NCBI GenBank assembly: GCA_963785255.1
Contig: CAWAUR010000017.1
Coordinates: 487,986-551,985, forward strand
Direction: 5' to 3'
Origin: Bog-159 sp963785255
GTDB lineage: Bacteria > Acidobacteriota > Terriglobia > Bryobacterales > Bryobacteraceae
Length of the DNA stretch: 64,000 nt
The notes under the pieces: generated by a model
The model's database searches: none
What the model saw: only the letters and a program-made list of their open reading frames with translations
Told to the model about the DNA's origin: nothing
Shown here: positions 15,813-24,484 of the stretch, one piece after another
How positions within the stretch are numbered: the stretch's first letter is position 1
Layout: each line of letters opens with the position of its first letter
Position numbers and translations under genes: made by a program

Positions 15813-17120
15813 CTATGGAAGGGCGAAGGCGTAGACCTTGCTATCGGTGGAGCCGATATAGACCACCCCATTTGCCACGGCCGGCGAGGAATAAATGTTG
15901 CTGCCGGTGGTGTAACTCCAAAGCAGAGCGCCGGTGCCGGCGTTCAGGGCGTAGACCTTCTGATCTAAGGAGCCGATATAAACCACCCCGTTCGCTACCG
16001 CCGGCGCGGAGCTAACCACATCGTTGCCGGTGGTGTAGCTCCACAGAAATGCGCCGGTGCCGGCGTTCAGAGCATACACCTTGGAATCTTCGGAACCAAA
16101 ATAAACCACCCCATTCGCCACTGCCGGCGAGGAATAAACCGGGCCGCCGGTGGTGTAGCTCCACACTAGAGCTCCGGTGTTGGCGTTCAGGGCGTAGATC
16201 TTGCCGTCGAAGGAGCAGACATAAACCACCCCATTCGCCACGGCGGGCGAGGAAAAGACGTTGTTGCCGGTGGTGTAGCTCCACAGCAGAACTCCGGTGT
16301 TGGCGTTCAGAGCGTAGATCTTGTGATCCTCGGAGCCGATGTAAACCACCCCATTCGCCACCGCCGGCGCGGAGTTATACACGAGGGCGGCGGCGGGAAA
16401 GCTCCACAACAGGGCGCCGGTGGTGGCGTTCAGGGCGTAGACTCTATTATCTTGGGAGCCGACATAAACCACACCATTCGCCACGGCCGGCGAGGAACCG
16501 ATTACGCCGCCGGTGGGGTACTCCCATAGTGGGGCGCCGGTGCCGGCGTTCAGGGCGTAGAGCCGGCCATCGTAGGAGCCGACATAAACCACCCCATTCG
16601 CCACCGCGGGTGCGGACTCAAACACTCCGCTGCCGGTGGTATAGCTCCACTTCAATCCAAGGTTTCCAACCGTGCTCGGCCCCAGCACGTTTTCGTAGAA
16701 GTCATATCCCTGATGGTCGGGCGTAAAATGAAACTGATTCCAATTGACCGAGAGACCCGCCTGGGCATCCTGCACGCCGCAAACGCCCGTGCCTCCCGAA
16801 GTGGCGCAGGTCCCGCTATCGCTCAGTGTTGGAAAATAAATCTGCGAAGCGCCGGCCAGCGTGCCGGATCCGACTGAGTTGTCCACGATGATGCCGCCCG
16901 CGCCTCCCGAGGCCGCGGTGTATTCAGCGCTGCCTGCCGCCGCGCCGATGGTGACGTCGAAGCCATAGAAACAGCCCGAATTCTGTGCGCATCCCTGGTA
17001 GGCGCCTTCGGAACTCAAAAAGACATAGTCGCGCGCGGTTGTGGTGTTATAGAACTCCGTGACGGGCGAGCAGGGATATCCATCCCCTACCAGGTAAGGG
17101 CTGGCCGACGCAGTACCCAT
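15813..17120 (-). CDS. Quinoprotein-like (PQQ-repeat) beta-propeller protein
   Basis: A 435-residue protein. The C-terminal 270 residues are about seven blades of roughly 38 residues, each with the signature NGVVYVGSxDxxxYALNAGT then LLWSYTTG. The N-terminal region (about 1-140) is an unrecognised glycine-rich domain (YVFLSSEGAYQG, GGAGGIIVDNSVGSG). Coding resemblance continues upstream of the ATG (QTLNQIPIGSNTM), so the true N-terminus, probably with a signal peptide, may have been lost or lies in frame before 17120. It probably acts outside the cytoplasm. The near-identical blades make it prone to slippage. Confidence 0.7.
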   Translation of the reverse strand: MGTASASPYLVGDGYPCSPVTEFYNTTTARDYVFLSSEGAYQGCAQNSGCFYGFDVTIGAAAGSAEYTAASGGAGGIIVDNSVGSGTLAGASQIYFPTLSDSGTCATSGGTGVCGVQDAQAGLSVNWNQFHFTPDHQGYDFYENVLGPSTVGNLGLKWSYTTGSGVFESAPAVANGVVYVGSYDGRLYALNAGTGAPLWEYPTGGVIGSSPAVANGVVYVGSQDNRVYALNATTGALLWSFPAAALVYNSAPAVANGVVYIGSEDHKIYALNANTGVLLWSYTTGNNVFSSPAVANGVVYVCSFDGKIYALNANTGALVWSYTTGGPVYSSPAVANGVVYFGSEDSKVYALNAGTGAFLWSYTTGNDVVSSAPAVANGVVYIGSLDQKVYALNAGTGALLWSYTTGSNIYSSPAVANGVVYIGSTDSKVYAFALP

Positions 17121-17276
17121 GGTATTCGAACCGATCGGAATCTGATTCAGCGTCTGCGGGAAAGCGCGTCGCCCAGGTTGACCGCAGTGCAGCAGATTGG
17201 CTGCTCGACGACAACGGAACGCCGCCTGGAAATGGACCGCTCTTCGGTTTGGCCACGATTTCCGGGGGAAAGGTGT

Positions 17277-17500
17277 CTACTTCGTGGCACGCCGCCACCA
17301 ACTTGCTCGACGAATGCGCGGACAGCGGCGGGGATGGTGTCGAGGCCGGTGGCGCACCGCCGGCGGGGCGGTGACCGGATATGCAGGCGGGGATGCCGGC
17401 GTCGTCAGGACGGGGTTCGCCGTGGGGTCCGGCTCCAGGACCGTCACGAGGTTGCCGAAAGCGTCGCTGGCGTATTGTGGACCGCGTCTGGCAAAGCGAA
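17277..17500 (-). pseudogene. RHS/YD-repeat scrap
   Basis: The minus strand reads ASDAFGNLVTVLEPDPTANP followed by VLTTPASPPAYPVTAPP, an RHS-type repeat (YDxFGNL...EPD) and proline-rich spacer as seen in acidobacterial RHS proteins. No start, and frames break on both sides. The plus strand at 17190-17290 also reads like a small gene scrap (DDNGTPPGNGPLFGLA), unassigned. Confidence 0.35.
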
Positions 17501-17512
17501 GACCGGAGAGTA

Positions 17513-17773
17513 TCACGTCGTGTCATGTTGTGTATCGTCGAAGCGGTAGCCTAGCCCACGTACATTGCGTAAATAGCGTGGTTGCGCCGGATCAGGCTCG
17601 ATCTTGCGTCGTATGTTGGCGATGTGATTATCCATGATACGACTCGACGGGAAGGCGACATCCCCCCACGCGGCCACCGTTAACTGCTCCCGGCTGAGTA
17701 CGCGGCCCCTGGCACTTATCAATGCCGAGAGCAGTTGTGTTGGCTGGCATGGTCGTTGGTCACGGCGGAACAT
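17513..17773 (-). pseudogene. OmpR-type response-regulator DNA-binding domain fragment
   Basis: The frame reads QLLSALISARGRVLSREQLT, then AFPSSRIMDNHIANIRRKIE and YLRNVRGLGYRFD, the complete C-terminal winged helix of OmpR/PhoB regulators. The receiver domain is missing; the first 12 residues before the domain are unrelated. No partner kinase gene is adjacent. A remnant rather than a working regulator. Confidence 0.7.
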
Positions 17774-17858
17774 CGGAATTCCGCCACTTCCGCGAACAAA
17801 TAGTTTACCGCTTCAGGCCGTGCGGTGCCGGTATTACTGAAGACATACAGTAAATCGG

Positions 17859-18458
17859 CTACTGTGTGGCTGTGTTGATTTCCTTCAGGATTCTCCGGCC
17901 AATGTCGTGATCGAGGCGCACCCAAATCACGGCTCCAGGTGGATGGCGGTACGGAATCGGGCATCTTAAGCGCCGGGGCTTCGCAACAACCCACGCTGTC
18001 ATTCCTCCGAAGTAATGCATTTCGACGATCTGCGCAAGGCCGGAATTTTCTCGCGCCAGCGCAACCACCGCACGGTCCACATCGATGAGCTTAAGCGCAG
18101 CGAAACCTTCTTCGGCGAATTGCACCGTGGCTGCTAGAGGAACACGCTGCTGGCCTCCCCATCGCTTGTCGGCGCCCGCGCCCCGGACGTGGTCGATCTG
18201 CACTTGGCGCATGACGCGCGCCATCACCGCCAGAAAATGCGCCCGGTCGGTGAATTCCGGTTCAGCGTCGTGAAACAGTTTCGCCCATGCCTCGTGAACC
18301 AACGCGGTGGGCTGCAGCGTATGCCCTGGTTGGTTTCGCATGAGGCGGCGGGCGATGCGGCGCAGTTCGTCATAAACCAGCTGGGTCAGCCGTCCCCGCA
18401 ACTTGAGCAGAACATCGGCCCGGATGCGTGCCAAGTACAGAGGGATAGTCGGCGTCAT
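17859..18458 (-). pseudogene. ECF-type RNA polymerase sigma factor, decayed at region 4
   Basis: The ATG at 18458 overlaps the stop of the preceding gene (ATGA). Region 2 is intact (LVYDELRRIARRLMRNQPGH, TLQPTALVHEAWAKLF, then a strong HFLAVMARVMRQVQIDHVR). Region 4 begins correctly (ENSGLAQIVEMHYFGGMT) but the frame then becomes nonsense, while a second frame gives EAPALKMPDSVPPSTWSRDL, a distorted copy of the expected EALKMPPSTVxRDL. At least one frameshift near 18000 and small insertions have removed the promoter -35 recognition helix. The family is the ECF group common in Acidobacteria. Confidence 0.65.
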
Positions 18459-18949
18459 CGGGCCGCCAACCTCTGCAGGTTTCGCAACAGTGCGCATGTC
18501 GCCGGGCGTTGTTCGTGGAGCAACGCATCCAACTTTCCATAGAGATCGTCCGCGCCGGTCCAGTCCACCTTGCCATCGCCGAAGACGAACGGCAAGCAGA
18601 TCGCACCCGGCCAAGTACGGGGCTTCAGTGCGCGAAGCGGATTTTCCTTATAGATCGCATTAATTTGTTGAGTGAAGGTAGCTCCAAAGCCATTGAGTGC
18701 CGGGAAGCCGCTTTCCTTCATCGCCTCGGAATCTTCGCCTAGCCGTATGAGATCACGGTAATAGTCCGTTATGTCGCTGACAAGAATCCGCTCGTTTTTG
18801 CTTAGGTCGAGAGAAGCTGTTTCAGGATTAGGTATCGAATAGATGTCGTCGGGCTGAATGGCCGTCGCTTTCTGTGTAAAAAGCGCTGAACTGATAAGAG
18901 CAATGTAAGCCTGAAGTACCTTTCCCTCTGAAGATAGCCACTGATCCAC
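18455..18949 (-). CDS. Hypothetical protein, possibly the tail of an N6-adenine methylase/restriction protein
   Basis: A 164-residue frame with a weak GTG start. Reading QAYIALISSALFTQKATAIQ then SIPNPE and NERILVSDITDYYRDLIRLG, it resembles the target-recognition tail of Eco57I-type methylase/nuclease proteins, which end with a statement of this sort about DNA contact loops. This is a weak resemblance from memory, not a firm match. The absence of the catalytic domain would make it a fragment. It overlaps the decayed sigma gene by ATGA. Confidence 0.35.
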   Translation of the reverse strand: MDQWLSSEGKVLQAYIALISSALFTQKATAIQPDDIYSIPNPETASLDLSKNERILVSDITDYYRDLIRLGEDSEAMKESGFPALNGFGATFTQQINAIYKENPLRALKPRTWPGAICLPFVFGDGKVDWTGADDLYGKLDALLHEQRPATCALLRNLQRLAAR

Positions 18950-19164
18950 CCGCGTTAACTTATCGGCATCGCCGACGCATCACGCGTGCGTTTGCATCGC
19001 TGCACGGGCTACCAGGCCTCATGGGTCGACGCTCCCTCGTTCGCCACAGCCCCGTAACGCAAAACACTTCGGATTATTTCCGAAAAGATACTTATTAGCA
19101 CTAAACCCGCGTTACATTTTCTTCTTCCTCTTGCATTTTGGGAAAAAGCCGCCTACGCTTAACC

Positions 19165-21600
19165 ATGCACTCGCTCTCGCGTTCGAAACGTCACGCAGGC
19201 GGCCGCGGCCTCCTCGCCTTCGCGGCTATTTTAAGCATCGCAAGCTCGCTAAATGCACAAAATTGCGCGAGTCCGCCATCGGGGAATCCGTGCGTTCTCA
19301 CTGGCCAGAATGACAACAATCGCGACGGGTACAACGGCAACGAAACCGCGCTCACTTCGAGCACGGTTACCACCACGAGCGTCACGCAACTGTTTCAGCT
19401 CTCCGTGGATACCAGCGATCTGCCGGCAACAGCCCTTACGAACCCTATCTACGCCCAGCCGCTGTATGTCGCGCAGGTGCCGAGCGTAGGAAGCCCATCC
19501 GCAACGCACGATCTGCTGATAGGCGTCACTCTGAACGGCAGCGTGTTCGCTTGGGACGGCGAGAACCAGGCCTGTAGCGGGACGTCCCCGATCTGCTGGA
19601 GCCGGCAGGGGAAGCTAACCGGCGGGCTCCTGTGGTCTGACGACTGCGCCCCCGGCGCCGTCGGCCCTGTGCCTCTAGCCGCCGGCCTTCCCTTCTCGGG
19701 AATCGTGGCCACCCCTGTCATCGACACCACTCTATCGCCACCCGCGATCTTCCTGACCAGCTACTGCCTGGATAGCGGCTTTAACGCACGCTGGTACCTC
19801 CATAAGCTCAAGCTAGCGGATGGTACCGACCTGACGGGCTCCCCAATTCCGGTTCAAATCGGCACTGGGCCCGCGGGCTCGGATGACGCCGACGACCTGG
19901 TAAGCGGAGAAATTCAGTTCAAGGCCAATCAGCAGATGCAGAGGCCGGCATTGCTCGAGGCTCCCGCCCCGATCCCAGGAGTAACGGGCGTGAGCCCCGT
20001 AATATATCTTGGGTTCGGCGTTGCCGCGGCTAACGAGAGCAGCACGGCGAATCCCTACCACGGTTGGCTTATCGGATATGGAACCACGCTCCCCTCGGGT
20101 CCGAGCTATACCCCACTGGTTGCGTTCTCGACAACGGCTCGGGGCTGTGGCACGGGGGGCGGCACCTCCCAGTGCTCCAACTTTGGCAGCGGAACGCCGG
20201 CATGCGACTGCAAAATAGTAAGTTCGTACAACGCCCCGCCGAACTGGGGCGGGCACGGCGGAGGTATATGGATGTCGGGCCGCGGGCCGGCTGCGAACAC
20301 GCCGAGCACGCTGGGCGATGGGTACACCCACGTCTTCGCCGGAATTGGAAATGGCGGGTTCCAGCGGTTTCAGTCGACCGGCCCGAACAACTACGGACAA
20401 AGCATCGTGGACTTTCGCCTGTCCGCCAGCGTGATGGACGCCACGCCCTACCAGTCCTTCACTCCCAAGAGCGCGACCCTGGCGCCGGATATCCTTACGC
20501 TCAGCCTGTGCAACAACCCCAGCCCGCCACCATCGACACTGCCGTGTACGTCTACATTTCAGTACCAGAACGAGACGGACTATGACCAGGCGACCTCTGG
20601 AGTCCTGCTCTTCAACGACGCAGGCGGCTCACCCCGCCTTGTGACGATAGATAAGGCCGGCTACGGCTACGTGCTCACGCAGGGCAACCTGTGCGGACCC
20701 AGCACGCCCGTCTCTCAGTGCAGCCTGATGAACGGCACAAGCAGCGTACAGGGGTTCGCGGCGGGGGACAACGGAAACATCTTCCCCTTCGGCGCAGTAC
20801 TCGCCTCGGAGCCGCCGTCCGGCACGCCAGTGACGACCTTTTGCGCCGCCCCCAACTCGCCCGACACGTGCGAAAGGGCGACCAGCCTTGCCTTTTACAA
20901 CAACACCCTATACCTATGGCCCTTCGGCGAGAAGCTCACTGCCCTTAAGTCCTCCAACAACAGCGCGCAAACCGGGATAGGAACGATCTCCACATCCGGG
21001 ACCATCTACACGACGCTCAATCTTGGCTCGTGCACCGCCCTCAGCCCGACGGCGCCTTGCTTCACGGACATGCTCATCGCCGGAGACCAGATCGTCGTGG
21101 CTGGGGAGCCGACCCAGACAGTTACGCTGGTCGTCAGCGACACCTCCCTGAACGTGAGCCCGGGCTTCAGCGCATCCGTGAACACGTCAGCGTGGAGTTA
21201 CAACGGCTACTTCATCAACCCGATCCTGGATACTTACCCCGGCGACGGAGGCGTCGGTTACCCGGGTGGGTCACTCGTGGTCACCTCCAACGGCGGCACC
21301 GGCGGACTAGTCTGGGCGGTGGTAGCGGCGGACCTGGCGACCTCTGGAACCAGAGACGTCGGTTCGCTGTTCGCGTACAATACCACGCCCACCGCGAACC
21401 CAGTCACGCTGAAGCGACTCTGGAACAGTCCGGCCAACGCCTTCTGCGTCTCCTCCTTCGCCCTGCCGACAGTAGCGAATGGTATGGCCTACGTCCCGAC
21501 GTACGCGATTCACCCTTCTGGAGATGTCACCAGGGACTGCCCTCCGACTGCCGATCCTAACGGTTACCAGTCGGGCATCCTGGTCTACGGCATTCCCTAA
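19165..21600 (+). CDS. Large exported propeller-like protein, copy 1
   Basis: An 811-residue protein starting at the ATG at 19165, with a signal peptide (basic start, then GLLAFAAILSIASSLNAQ). The body is rich in Ser, Thr, Gly and Cys pairs; motifs such as NPIYAQPLYVAQV, GNGGFQRFQ, LVTIDKAGYGYVLTQGNLCG and YNGYFINPILDTYPGDGG recur in the paralogue at 31255. The short W-rich and YGYVL motifs suggest a quinoprotein-like propeller fold. Probably periplasmic or secreted. The downstream GloVer gene is 68 bases away and may be co-transcribed. Function unknown. Confidence 0.7.
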   Translation: MHSLSRSKRHAGGRGLLAFAAILSIASSLNAQNCASPPSGNPCVLTGQNDNNRDGYNGNETALTSSTVTTTSVTQLFQLSVDTSDLPATALTNPIYAQPLYVAQVPSVGSPSATHDLLIGVTLNGSVFAWDGENQACSGTSPICWSRQGKLTGGLLWSDDCAPGAVGPVPLAAGLPFSGIVATPVIDTTLSPPAIFLTSYCLDSGFNARWYLHKLKLADGTDLTGSPIPVQIGTGPAGSDDADDLVSGEIQFKANQQMQRPALLEAPAPIPGVTGVSPVIYLGFGVAAANESSTANPYHGWLIGYGTTLPSGPSYTPLVAFSTTARGCGTGGGTSQCSNFGSGTPACDCKIVSSYNAPPNWGGHGGGIWMSGRGPAANTPSTLGDGYTHVFAGIGNGGFQRFQSTGPNNYGQSIVDFRLSASVMDATPYQSFTPKSATLAPDILTLSLCNNPSPPPSTLPCTSTFQYQNETDYDQATSGVLLFNDAGGSPRLVTIDKAGYGYVLTQGNLCGPSTPVSQCSLMNGTSSVQGFAAGDNGNIFPFGAVLASEPPSGTPVTTFCAAPNSPDTCERATSLAFYNNTLYLWPFGEKLTALKSSNNSAQTGIGTISTSGTIYTTLNLGSCTALSPTAPCFTDMLIAGDQIVVAGEPTQTVTLVVSDTSLNVSPGFSASVNTSAWSYNGYFINPILDTYPGDGGVGYPGGSLVVTSNGGTGGLVWAVVAADLATSGTRDVGSLFAYNTTPTANPVTLKRLWNSPANAFCVSSFALPTVANGMAYVPTYAIHPSGDVTRDCPPTADPNGYQSGILVYGIP

Positions 21601-21668
21601 CAATAGGCTGACGCTGCAAAAGCAGCAGGCCGCCGGCGTAAGAAACATAAGGACAAGGAGTAGCTAGT

Positions 21669-23018
21669 ATGAACTTCGATCATCAACATCCGCGCGTGTG
21701 GCTAGTCACCTGCGGGATCGCGAGCGCCCTCATCTCAGCATCCGCACAGCCGCAACCAGCCCCTGCGCCGGTGCTTCGCATTGTTTCCTACATGAGACAG
21801 GCCCAATCGCCCGGTATCTTGACGGAAGGGAGCACGGGCGTCTTCTACTCGACTATCGGACAACCGGAGGGGGTCTTCTCCATCACCCCCCAGGGAGCCA
21901 AAACGATTCTGACGACCTTTACCAGTCCCCAGAGAATAATCGGTCCACTGGTGACAGCGCCCAACGGCCGGTACTATTCTTCGAAGGGATCGAAGGCCAA
22001 CGTCGGAAACATGTTTTCCGTCGGCTCGGCGCCCGGCGACACACAGAACTATCCCGCCACCGACCTGCCGCCGAGCCTTGCTCAGAGCCTGCCGGACGGT
22101 ACGCTCCTCGGAACCGACTACGACTCCAACAACATCTACCACTTACTCAGATGCGATCCGAACGGAACGGTAAGCTCTATCTATCAATTCCCGGCCGGCG
22201 AAACCATCTCTCTTTTCCCGACCTACGCCTCCGACGGCAACTATTACGGAGTGTCCAGTTTGGAGGACGGCTCCGGATTCGTTTACCGCGTGACCGCATC
22301 GGGATCGTCCCGGACCAACCTATATACCTTTCCGGCCGGCACCTTCAATTATGGCGCCGCAGCGATTCCGACCCCGATCCTGCAGGCAACCGATGGCAAT
22401 CTGTACGGGTCCACAGGTTTCGGAGGCGCAAACGGCACGGGGACCATTTACAAACTTACCCTAGGCGGCCAGTACACGCTGCTCTACACCTTTCCGGCAG
22501 GCCTTAACTATAATCCGACCGCGCTGATCGAAGGCAGCGACGGCAATCTCTACGGAGCGACATGGGCCCGCAATGGGCAAGGCATCTATCAGATCTTTCG
22601 GGTCACTACTTCAGGCCAGTACACGCAGCTCGTCGCCATGACGAACGGCGTTACGGAGGGCATGTGCTTTTGCTGGCTCACCTTGGGAAGCGATGGCGTC
22701 ATCTACGGCGCCGCCCAGAACGGCGGCTACTCCGGTGCCGGCGTCATTTTTGCCCTGAATATCCCGATGCCCATACCCGCGCCGCGCGCGCAACAATTCA
22801 GTCCACGATCCGGTCCGGCGGGCACCAAAGTGCTCATCTGGGGCCAAAACTTGCTCGGCGCGTCGGTCGATTTCAATGGAACGCCCGGGACTGCGGTCTC
22901 CAACGCCGGACCCAGCTACACCTGGGCCACCGTCCCGGCGGGAGCCAGCACCGGACCCATAACTGTCGCCACGCCGGGGGGCGCATCCACGACCCAAGCC
23001 AGCTTTACGGTGGAGTAA
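21669..23018 (+). CDS. GloVer-type tandem-repeat protein with C-terminal IPT/TIG domain, copy 1
   Basis: A 449-residue exported protein; the ATG follows AAGGAG. A signal peptide (LVTCGIASALISASAQ) is followed by repeats of the GloVer type (LIEGSDGNLYGATWARNG, ATDGNLYGSTGFGG), about 50-60 residues each. The last 85 residues are an IPT/TIG immunoglobulin-like fold (FSPRSGPAGTKVLIWGQNLL, then PGGASTTQASFTV). Such proteins are abundant in Acidobacteria and presumed to be surface or extracellular; no activity is established. It follows the large exported protein, the same order as the pair at 29.9-33.8 kb. Confidence 0.8.
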   Translation: MNFDHQHPRVWLVTCGIASALISASAQPQPAPAPVLRIVSYMRQAQSPGILTEGSTGVFYSTIGQPEGVFSITPQGAKTILTTFTSPQRIIGPLVTAPNGRYYSSKGSKANVGNMFSVGSAPGDTQNYPATDLPPSLAQSLPDGTLLGTDYDSNNIYHLLRCDPNGTVSSIYQFPAGETISLFPTYASDGNYYGVSSLEDGSGFVYRVTASGSSRTNLYTFPAGTFNYGAAAIPTPILQATDGNLYGSTGFGGANGTGTIYKLTLGGQYTLLYTFPAGLNYNPTALIEGSDGNLYGATWARNGQGIYQIFRVTTSGQYTQLVAMTNGVTEGMCFCWLTLGSDGVIYGAAQNGGYSGAGVIFALNIPMPIPAPRAQQFSPRSGPAGTKVLIWGQNLLGASVDFNGTPGTAVSNAGPSYTWATVPAGASTGPITVATPGGASTTQASFTVE

Positions 23019-23038
23019 AAGGGCCGGGACGTGTTCGT

Positions 23039-23557
23039 CTACTTCAACAACGACGGCGGCGGAAACGCGGTGCGGAACGCCCTCACCCTGAAGGGATGGT
23101 GGGTGCTTGATTCTTCGAAGAGTTTGTCAGAAACAACGTCCGCAATTAACGCGGGCGATACCCTTGTACGGGAGTCGCCCGCAAGAATCACGGCGAGCCG
23201 GAACCACGCAGTTTCGTAGAAGTATGGTTGCTGGGTGATGCTGTAGACTATCATCCCCGCCCGGTCCCAAATCCCATCGCGATTGCAGGCCCGCACATGA
23301 AACGCATGTTTGCCGGCCGGAATGTTCGAGTAAATCGCCTGGAGGTGGCCGGTATCGAGCCACTCCGAATCGACGCTGTTGTCGAGCCGGTACTGCAGAG
23401 GTCGTGGCGCTGAGACTCGTTTCAAAATCATTCGCCACAAGCGATATCCGGGAGAGCGACGGATTATCGAGATCGAACCTGCCGGCCACCGCCTTACCAC
23501 GAACCCCGGGCTTTTCCGGAAAGACCGAAGACTATATCGCAGGTTAGCCGGCAACAT
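23039..23557 (-). pseudogene. Composite remnant: MacB-type permease start joined to a Y_Y_Y sensor-domain fragment
   Basis: The frame opens MLPANLRYSLRSFRKSPGF, the usual start of acidobacterial MacB/FtsX-family permeases (NLRYALRxLRKxPGF). About 25 residues later it becomes LQYRLDNSVDSEWLDTGH, then NIPAGKHAFHVRACNRDG and QQPYFYETAWFRL, a clear Y_Y_Y domain of a sensor kinase ectodomain. The two do not belong together, and neither gene is complete. The tail (after RLAVILAG) is unrelated. Confidence 0.6.
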
Positions 23558-23904
23558 GACGGGTTAGACGCTCATGGAGCCAGTTGGTGACGATAGGGCC
23601 GCCTGGTCGCATGATGATCAGACTGCATCGCTCGATGTGGTTTCAAGTAATGCTTCTTTGCGAGATGATCAATTTCTTCACGCCGGTCAGCGCGGAGGCG
23701 ATCAAGAAATACAAGACTTCTGATCCCGTCGCGTCCCACGAAGCCTAAGCAGCAACGTCTCCGGAAGATCCGAAAACAGCTACTTAAGCAGGTACACAAT
23801 CGTTCCCCGCCGATGCTCAACGCCGGCGGACTAGGGAAGCTGGATCGACAATGCCGTGGCTGCTAGCGTCCCCGGTTGATTAAACCGAGGCAAGGGGCCG
23901 TTCC
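23558..23904. other. Intergenic stretch without a supported gene
   Basis: A frame of 82 codons on the minus strand (23572-23820) is cysteine- and arginine-rich and shows no recognisable domain. Nothing else is supported. The region lies between two decayed genes. Confidence 0.35.
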
Positions 23905-24141
23905 TCAATGTGTGGCAATCAAGAATTTTTCCGTTTGGCACTGCGGGCATAACGCGTATTTCCTTACCAGCCCGGCTTCAAGAGCTGATTCGCGGATATC
24001 CTTTTCGGTGAAAACACTTCGCTAGCACTTTAGGAGGACTCGGATGCAATCATCGCAGAGCTGAACTTGAGGATTGGCCGCGAAATAGGCGACAAGTGCT
24101 GTTTTTCGCCCGACGACGCCTTTCCGAAACCCCTGGCTCAT
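23905..24141 (-). pseudogene. Small CxxC protein gene interrupted by an in-frame TAG
   Basis: The ATG at 24141 opens MSQGFRKGVVGRKTALVAYF and continues with QLCDDCIRVLLKC. A TAG at 24024-24022 follows, and the same frame then reads RSVFTEKDIRESALEAGLVR, KYALCPQCQTEKFLIATH and a TGA. Both halves carry one CxxC pair (CDDC and CPQC), as expected for one zinc-binding module, so the TAG most likely splits a gene of 79 codons. No family is recognised. The simplest explanation is a nonsense mutation. Confidence 0.5.
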
Positions 24142-24484
24142 TGCCGATTAGCCTATCACGTTTAATGCCAGTTCGAGCTCACGTCTCCCGCTCTGTGGTG
24201 GAGAAATTACTGGGCATCGGCGACGTGACCGATCAGTTGGCCGAAACTGCATTGTGGATTCCGGACGATGGCGATCAGGATTCCGAAACGATGTCGATCA
24301 AGATTACGAAGTGATGCCGATCACGATTCCGACGCGATGCCGATCACAAATCGCGACCGCTTCGGAATGGTGATCGACATGTCGTAACGGTTTTATTAAG
24401 AAACCTAAACGCGCTGGGCAAGTGGCGCGGCAAAAGCCCTTCACTGGAAGTGGAGGTAGTCTATTGCCGCAAGAAAGGCTCAGT

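Noticed and set aside
15643..15834. Cysteine-containing plus-strand frame (GRRCPCGAMTRGRAGKRRC)
   Set aside because: It resembles a small zinc-binding motif seen in other proteins, but no second half, start or ribosome binding site is visible, and it lies among gene scraps.
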